This document shows positions 5,354 through 8,133 of a stretch of 8,133 nt of DNA, one piece after another. Each line of letters begins with the position of its first letter. The first letter of the stretch is position 1. The stretch spans positions 19,652-27,784 of the forward strand of contig JAQURI010000003.1 in the NCBI GenBank assembly GCA_028715665.1. The letters run 5' to 3'. A model generated the notes under the pieces. It searched no databases, was not told where the DNA came from, and saw only the letters and a list, made by a program, of their open reading frames with translations. Source of the stretch: Candidatus Ratteibacteria bacterium (GTDB taxonomy: Bacteria; CAIJMQ01). The position numbers and the translations under genes were made by a program.

Positions 5354-6928
5354 TTAACCGTAAGGTTTATGATAACTTCTAAAGAGTACTTTTCTTCCTA
5401 CCTGACCGGTAGTTTTGGTCCACTCGTTGAAGCCTTTGAGATAGGGATGCAATGCTGCGTGTTCCAAATTCACATTATGATGTTCTTCTACGCCATTGAT
5501 ACAATAGATAATAGAATTAATGATCTCCTTGGCTAAATTGCCATCGGTTTTGTCTACTTCTAAAATATGATCAATTAATTTTTCTGAAAGAGTTATGGAT
5601 CTTTCTTTTGTGACTGCAATCAAAAATAGTATCCTATTATAGATATTATCATCGATACCAGCAATACCTCTCAAATATATATCCTTTTCATTATTTTTAA
5701 TCCATTTATTTTTTACGGCTTTATCATAAATTTGGGTTCCTGGTAAATATACAAGTGTATAAAAAAATATTGAATACTGCTTTAAAATATTTAAGGCTAG
5801 TTTAATAGTTGCTATTTTATCAGCGCTTGTTTCCCATATTTCATCACAGATAAAATCTAATGAAATATGTAATTTATCATAAGGAGGCGGCCAAATCGTA
5901 TTTCTATTTCTATCTAAAGAAGACAATAAGTTAGGGATTCCTTCACTTTTGTACTTACGATTAAAAATTTTCAATGTTTTATCACTGCCACTTTGTACAC
6001 CAATCCTTATATCTGTTAATCCACTTTCAAGAAGTATTCTTAATTTCTTTTCTGCAAAGGACTGTTTAAAATTACTAGGATTTATTCCTACGACTGAAAA
6101 TGGTTTTTTTATTTTAGTTAGATATTCTTCTTTAAAAATTCTAAGTTCTTCTATATCAAAAGAAAAAAAGTTATCATCAGTAATATAGAAAGATTCAAAA
6201 CCATTTTCCAGGGCATATTCCATTTCTCTGATAATATTAAAAATTGATCTTTTCCTTACCTTTTTGAACTGGGGGTTTATTGAGTGATAAAGAGAGTTTG
6301 AACAATATGTACATGAAAAAGGACAACCACGTGATGCTAATATGAAGTAACAATTTTTAAGATGTGGAAATAAATAACTTTTTTCTGGGGTATATAGTTT
6401 GTTTTTTTTATCAAAAAATTTAATATATTCTGTATCAATGCTTTGAAAGGGGAGTTTATCTAGCTCCCATTCAATTTCAGGAGGGTTGCTATTATAGAAT
6501 ATTTTATCATCATATCTATAGACTATACCATTTATTAATGATAGCTTTTTATGGTCATTTACACTTTCTAAAACATTGACTAAAGTTTTTTCAGCTTCAT
6601 ATTTTATAACAATATCCGAATATTGGATAACTTCTTGTGGTAAAGCTGTGGCATGATTCCCTCCAACAATAATATGCTTAATACCCTTCTGCTTTAGAAA
6701 AAGAGATAAATTCTTAGCTATAGGAGCATAAAATGTATTGAATGAAAGACCTACTATATCTGAGTCTTTGACATAGTCCCAAATGATTTCCAAATCTTCT
6801 ACTGTTAGTGAATCGTTGTATTTTATATTAACTTGAAGAGCTTTTGTATTGAATTTTTTTTCTCTAAGCAATTGAAGTAAAACTCGAGACCCCATTACTA
6901 AATCGATTTGCAATAATGTAATATTCAT
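5354..6928 (-). CDS. B12-binding-domain radical SAM protein
   Basis: 524 aa from ATG 6928. An N-terminal Rossmann-like domain (about 1-130) opens NITLLQIDLVMGSR and carries IIVGGNHATALP near 86-97, as in the cobalamin-binding half of B12 radical SAM enzymes. The usual DxHxxG cobalamin-ligand motif is not seen. The radical SAM core follows: SRGCPFSCTYCSN with Cys202, Cys206 and Cys209 (CxxxCxxC, binding a 4Fe-4S cluster), DDNFF at 251-255 and IGVQSGS at 309-315. The C-terminal part has no motif I recognise. Family members do methyl transfers, ring changes and other radical chemistry on varied substrates; a glycan, lipid or peptide target is open. ATG 7033 extends the frame by 35 residues, but these are low-complexity and the family normally begins near 'MxILLIxP', so 6928 is preferred. 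No clear ribosome site precedes either start. Confidence 0.87.
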   Translation of the reverse strand: MNITLLQIDLVMGSRVLLQLLREKKFNTKALQVNIKYNDSLTVEDLEIIWDYVKDSDIVGLSFNTFYAPIAKNLSLFLKQKGIKHIIVGGNHATALPQEVIQYSDIVIKYEAEKTLVNVLESVNDHKKLSLINGIVYRYDDKIFYNSNPPEIEWELDKLPFQSIDTEYIKFFDKKNKLYTPEKSYLFPHLKNCYFILASRGCPFSCTYCSNSLYHSINPQFKKVRKRSIFNIIREMEYALENGFESFYITDDNFFSFDIEELRIFKEEYLTKIKKPFSVVGINPSNFKQSFAEKKLRILLESGLTDIRIGVQSGSDKTLKIFNRKYKSEGIPNLLSSLDRNRNTIWPPPYDKLHISLDFICDEIWETSADKIATIKLALNILKQYSIFFYTLVYLPGTQIYDKAVKNKWIKNNEKDIYLRGIAGIDDNIYNRILFLIAVTKERSITLSEKLIDHILEVDKTDGNLAKEIINSIIYCINGVEEHHNVNLEHAALHPYLKGFNEWTKTTGQVGRKVLFRSYHKPYG

Positions 6929-7080
6929 ATTAAATATTATTTTATAATGCTGAGTAATTTTATTATTATAACTAATTCCTTTTAAAAAGTGTATTAATAA
7001 AATTATTAAATGAATTATTAAATTAAATTTCATAACCCAGGAAAACTATTAGCGAGTTGTTTTTTTAACTCATTAGATTT

Positions 7081-7104
7081 GTACCTTGAAAACTAAACAA
7101 AAAG
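7081..7104 (+). other. String resembling a Firmicutes rRNA-operon spacer
   Basis: ACCTTGAAAACTAAACAA (7083-7100) resembles the 'CTTTGAAAACTGAACAA'-type segment that commonly precedes 23S or 16S rRNA genes in Firmicutes operons. No rRNA gene lies in the window. It may be a relic, a recruited antitermination-type leader element, or a chance match. Confidence 0.3.
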
Positions 7105-7179
7105 TTAAGTTGCAGAAGTACTGGAGTAGAATCTGGATGATAGAAAATCTTCCGTTCTCTATATCTAAAGGTTTTTGTC

Positions 7180-7208
7180 TTAAAATAAAAGGGGGAGTAT
7201 ATTATAAT
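7180..7208 (+). promoter_or_regulatory. Candidate promoter for the right-end gene
   Basis: TATAAT at 7203-7208 is a perfect -10 box; the -35 position 17 bases upstream holds only TTAAAA (7180-7185). A transcript from about 7215 would have a leader of roughly 100 bases before ATG 7316. Confidence 0.3.
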
Positions 7209-7231
7209 TAGCTAAATTTAAAGTAGTTTTT

Positions 7232-7251
7232 GTCCCTTTTTATGTTGGGAC
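7232..7251 (+). promoter_or_regulatory. Leader stem-loop before the right-end gene
   Basis: GTCCC (7232-7236) pairs with GGGAC (7247-7251) across a 10-base loop. A second small stem, TAGAA/TTCTA (7262-7266, 7272-7276), follows. Neither is trailed by a T run, so this is not an intrinsic terminator. It would sit in the 5' leader if the promoter at 7180-7208 is used. Confidence 0.32.
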
Positions 7252-7315
7252 TAATGCAGAGTAGAAAATAATTCTATCATAACCAGAGTAATAATTAATA
7301 ATAAAAAATTTTTAA

Positions 7316-8133
7316 ATGAGTATAGATAAATTAAATGTCTTAAATTTTACAAAATTAGACCCGGATAGTATTAGATTAGTTAATAACATCGCAGAAAAAT
7401 TGCGTCAGGATTATGTTAATTATCTTAGTAAGATAGGAAAAAAGTATGAGAAAAATATTGATTGGTGGGTACTAAATTTTGTAAGCAGAAATACCTTGAC
7501 AAGTCCTTTATTTTGTAACATCTGTTATTTGATGATGTTGAAAGAGAAGCTTGAGGAAGGAAATAACTATAATGAAATTGTTGTTAATTCTTTAGCATTA
7601 AAAAAAGTTATTAAAGGGTATAGTTTTAAATATAATTTTAAGGTGACTTATAAAGGTAAAAATGCGCTTCTTGTTAATCTGGAGAGAATTTATTCTTATT
7701 GTAAAACAATTATACATTTTTTTTTCAGATGGATATCCGGATGGCTTACTCGTTTTTATCAAAAAAATCTAATATTAAATAACAGCTTAATCCTGATTGA
7801 CATATTCGTTTTAAAAAATAGTTTTAATAAGGGTTTTTATAATGATCGTTATTATCCCAAATTATTGGATTATGTGAATTCAGATGATAAAGAGTGTATT
7901 TATTATGTACCTACTTATTATGGCATAAGAAATTATAAAAAAAATTTTAGGGATATGAGGATGTCCAAACAGAAATTTTTACTAAAAGAGGATTACTTAA
8001 AAATAAATGATTATTTTTTTTCATTATTGTATCCTTTTAGGCTAAAGAATATGAAGATGGAAAAAAGAAAATTTATGGGGTTTGATATTTCTCCTTTAAT
8101 AAAAGAAGAAATATCAAATGGCAGTGTTTCAAG
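7316..8133 (+). CDS. Uncharacterised protein, possibly surface-glycan biosynthesis (3' truncated)
   Basis: An open frame of 272 codons without a stop to the window edge, starting at ATG 7316. I do not recognise the family securely. It has no signal peptide and no clear run of membrane helices; residues 131-144 are aromatic and hydrophobic but contain Arg and Trp. Notable segments are DWWVLNFVSRNTLTSPLF at 49-66, IVVNSLALKKVI at 88-99, LILIDIFVLKNSF at 158-170 and DRYYPKLLDYV at 177-187. The alternation of short hydrophobic strands with charged loops, and the aromatic DWW and RYYP motifs, look like a soluble alpha/beta enzyme, perhaps a glycosyltransferase-like protein, but this is a guess. 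The long bias-free reading frame with normal amino-acid content supports real coding. The ribosome site is weak: only A/T-rich bases precede the ATG, so a different start is possible. Confidence 0.72.
   Translation, partial: MSIDKLNVLNFTKLDPDSIRLVNNIAEKLRQDYVNYLSKIGKKYEKNIDWWVLNFVSRNTLTSPLFCNICYLMMLKEKLEEGNNYNEIVVNSLALKKVIKGYSFKYNFKVTYKGKNALLVNLERIYSYCKTIIHFFFRWISGWLTRFYQKNLILNNSLILIDIFVLKNSFNKGFYNDRYYPKLLDYVNSDDKECIYYVPTYYGIRNYKKNFRDMRMSKQKFLLKEDYLKINDYFFSLLYPFRLKNMKMEKRKFMGFDISPLIKEEISNGSVS

Larger units (their letters stand above)
6929..7315. other. Divergent intergenic region, no gene found
   Basis: 387 bases between the divergent radical SAM gene and the plus-strand gene at 7316. It contains a minus-strand TATAAT (6970-6965) about 37 bases from the radical SAM start, an inverted repeat GAGTT/AACTC (7054-7058, 7067-7071) around a T-rich loop, an rRNA-spacer-like string (7081-7104), a G-rich block GGGGGAG (7191-7197), a plus-strand TATAAT (7203-7208) and a small hairpin (7232-7251). 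No tRNA, rRNA gene, CRISPR or convincing terminator is visible. If the radical SAM gene begins at 7033 its start shrinks the region to 282 bases. Confidence 0.7.

Noticed and set aside
6929..7033. 35-residue N-terminal extension of the radical SAM protein from ATG 7033
   Set aside because: It is low-complexity and AT-driven, lacks a good ribosome site, and the family normally begins at about the residue coded at 6928. Not fully excluded.
7054..7071. GAGTT/AACTC stem as a terminator
   Set aside because: Five weak base pairs; the T run is in the loop, not after the stem.
7242..7271. Ten-codon leader ORF (MLGLMQSRK)
   Set aside because: No ribosome site, and the length is within chance expectation.
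7034..7315. tRNA, rRNA, CRISPR or known riboswitch
   Set aside because: No cloverleaf, no repeat-spacer series and no riboswitch core I recognise; only short stems and one spacer-like string.

Overview
The window is AT-rich bacterial DNA. Purine-rich Shine-Dalgarno sites stand before most genes, and TTG and GTG starts are used freely. That, and a short stretch near 7081-7104 resembling the spacers of Firmicutes rRNA operons, fits a low-GC Firmicute-like bacterium. A KdsB-type CMP-sugar synthetase points to a surface glycan carrying an acidic ulosonate-type sugar. I cannot place the organism more precisely.

Layout: (1) 1-4565, plus strand, is one tightly packed operon: the tail of an HpcH/HpaI-type aldolase, a KdsB-like cytidylyltransferase, a zinc-ribbon SAM methyltransferase, a D-2-hydroxyacid (phosphoglycerate-type) dehydrogenase, a HAD hydrolase and an extended-SDR sugar epimerase/dehydratase. 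Two junctions overlap (ATGA at 1001, TTGA at 3684). (2) 4604-6928, minus strand, holds a left-handed beta-helix O-acetyltransferase and, upstream of it, a radical SAM protein with an N-terminal cobalamin-type domain. (3) 6929-7315 is a 387-bp divergent intergenic region with candidate promoter and leader elements. (4) From 7316 a plus-strand gene of unrecognised family runs off the right edge.

Working model (inference): the aldolase builds a 2-keto acid sugar from a pyruvate-type nucleophile and a sugar aldehyde. This would replace the PEP-dependent synthase of the Kdo and sialic acid pathways. The HAD enzyme removes a phosphate, the KdsB-like enzyme makes the CMP-activated form, and the SDR, methyltransferase and acetyltransferase tailor this or a neighbouring sugar. 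The dehydrogenase plus HAD pair could supply hydroxypyruvate as an unusual nucleophile. I know of no characterised pathway with exactly this set, so it is the main item worth following up.

A second theme is translation starts. The HAD gene and the acetyltransferase gene each have a good Shine-Dalgarno site whose ideally spaced codon is ATA or ATT, while the nearest canonical start is badly placed.
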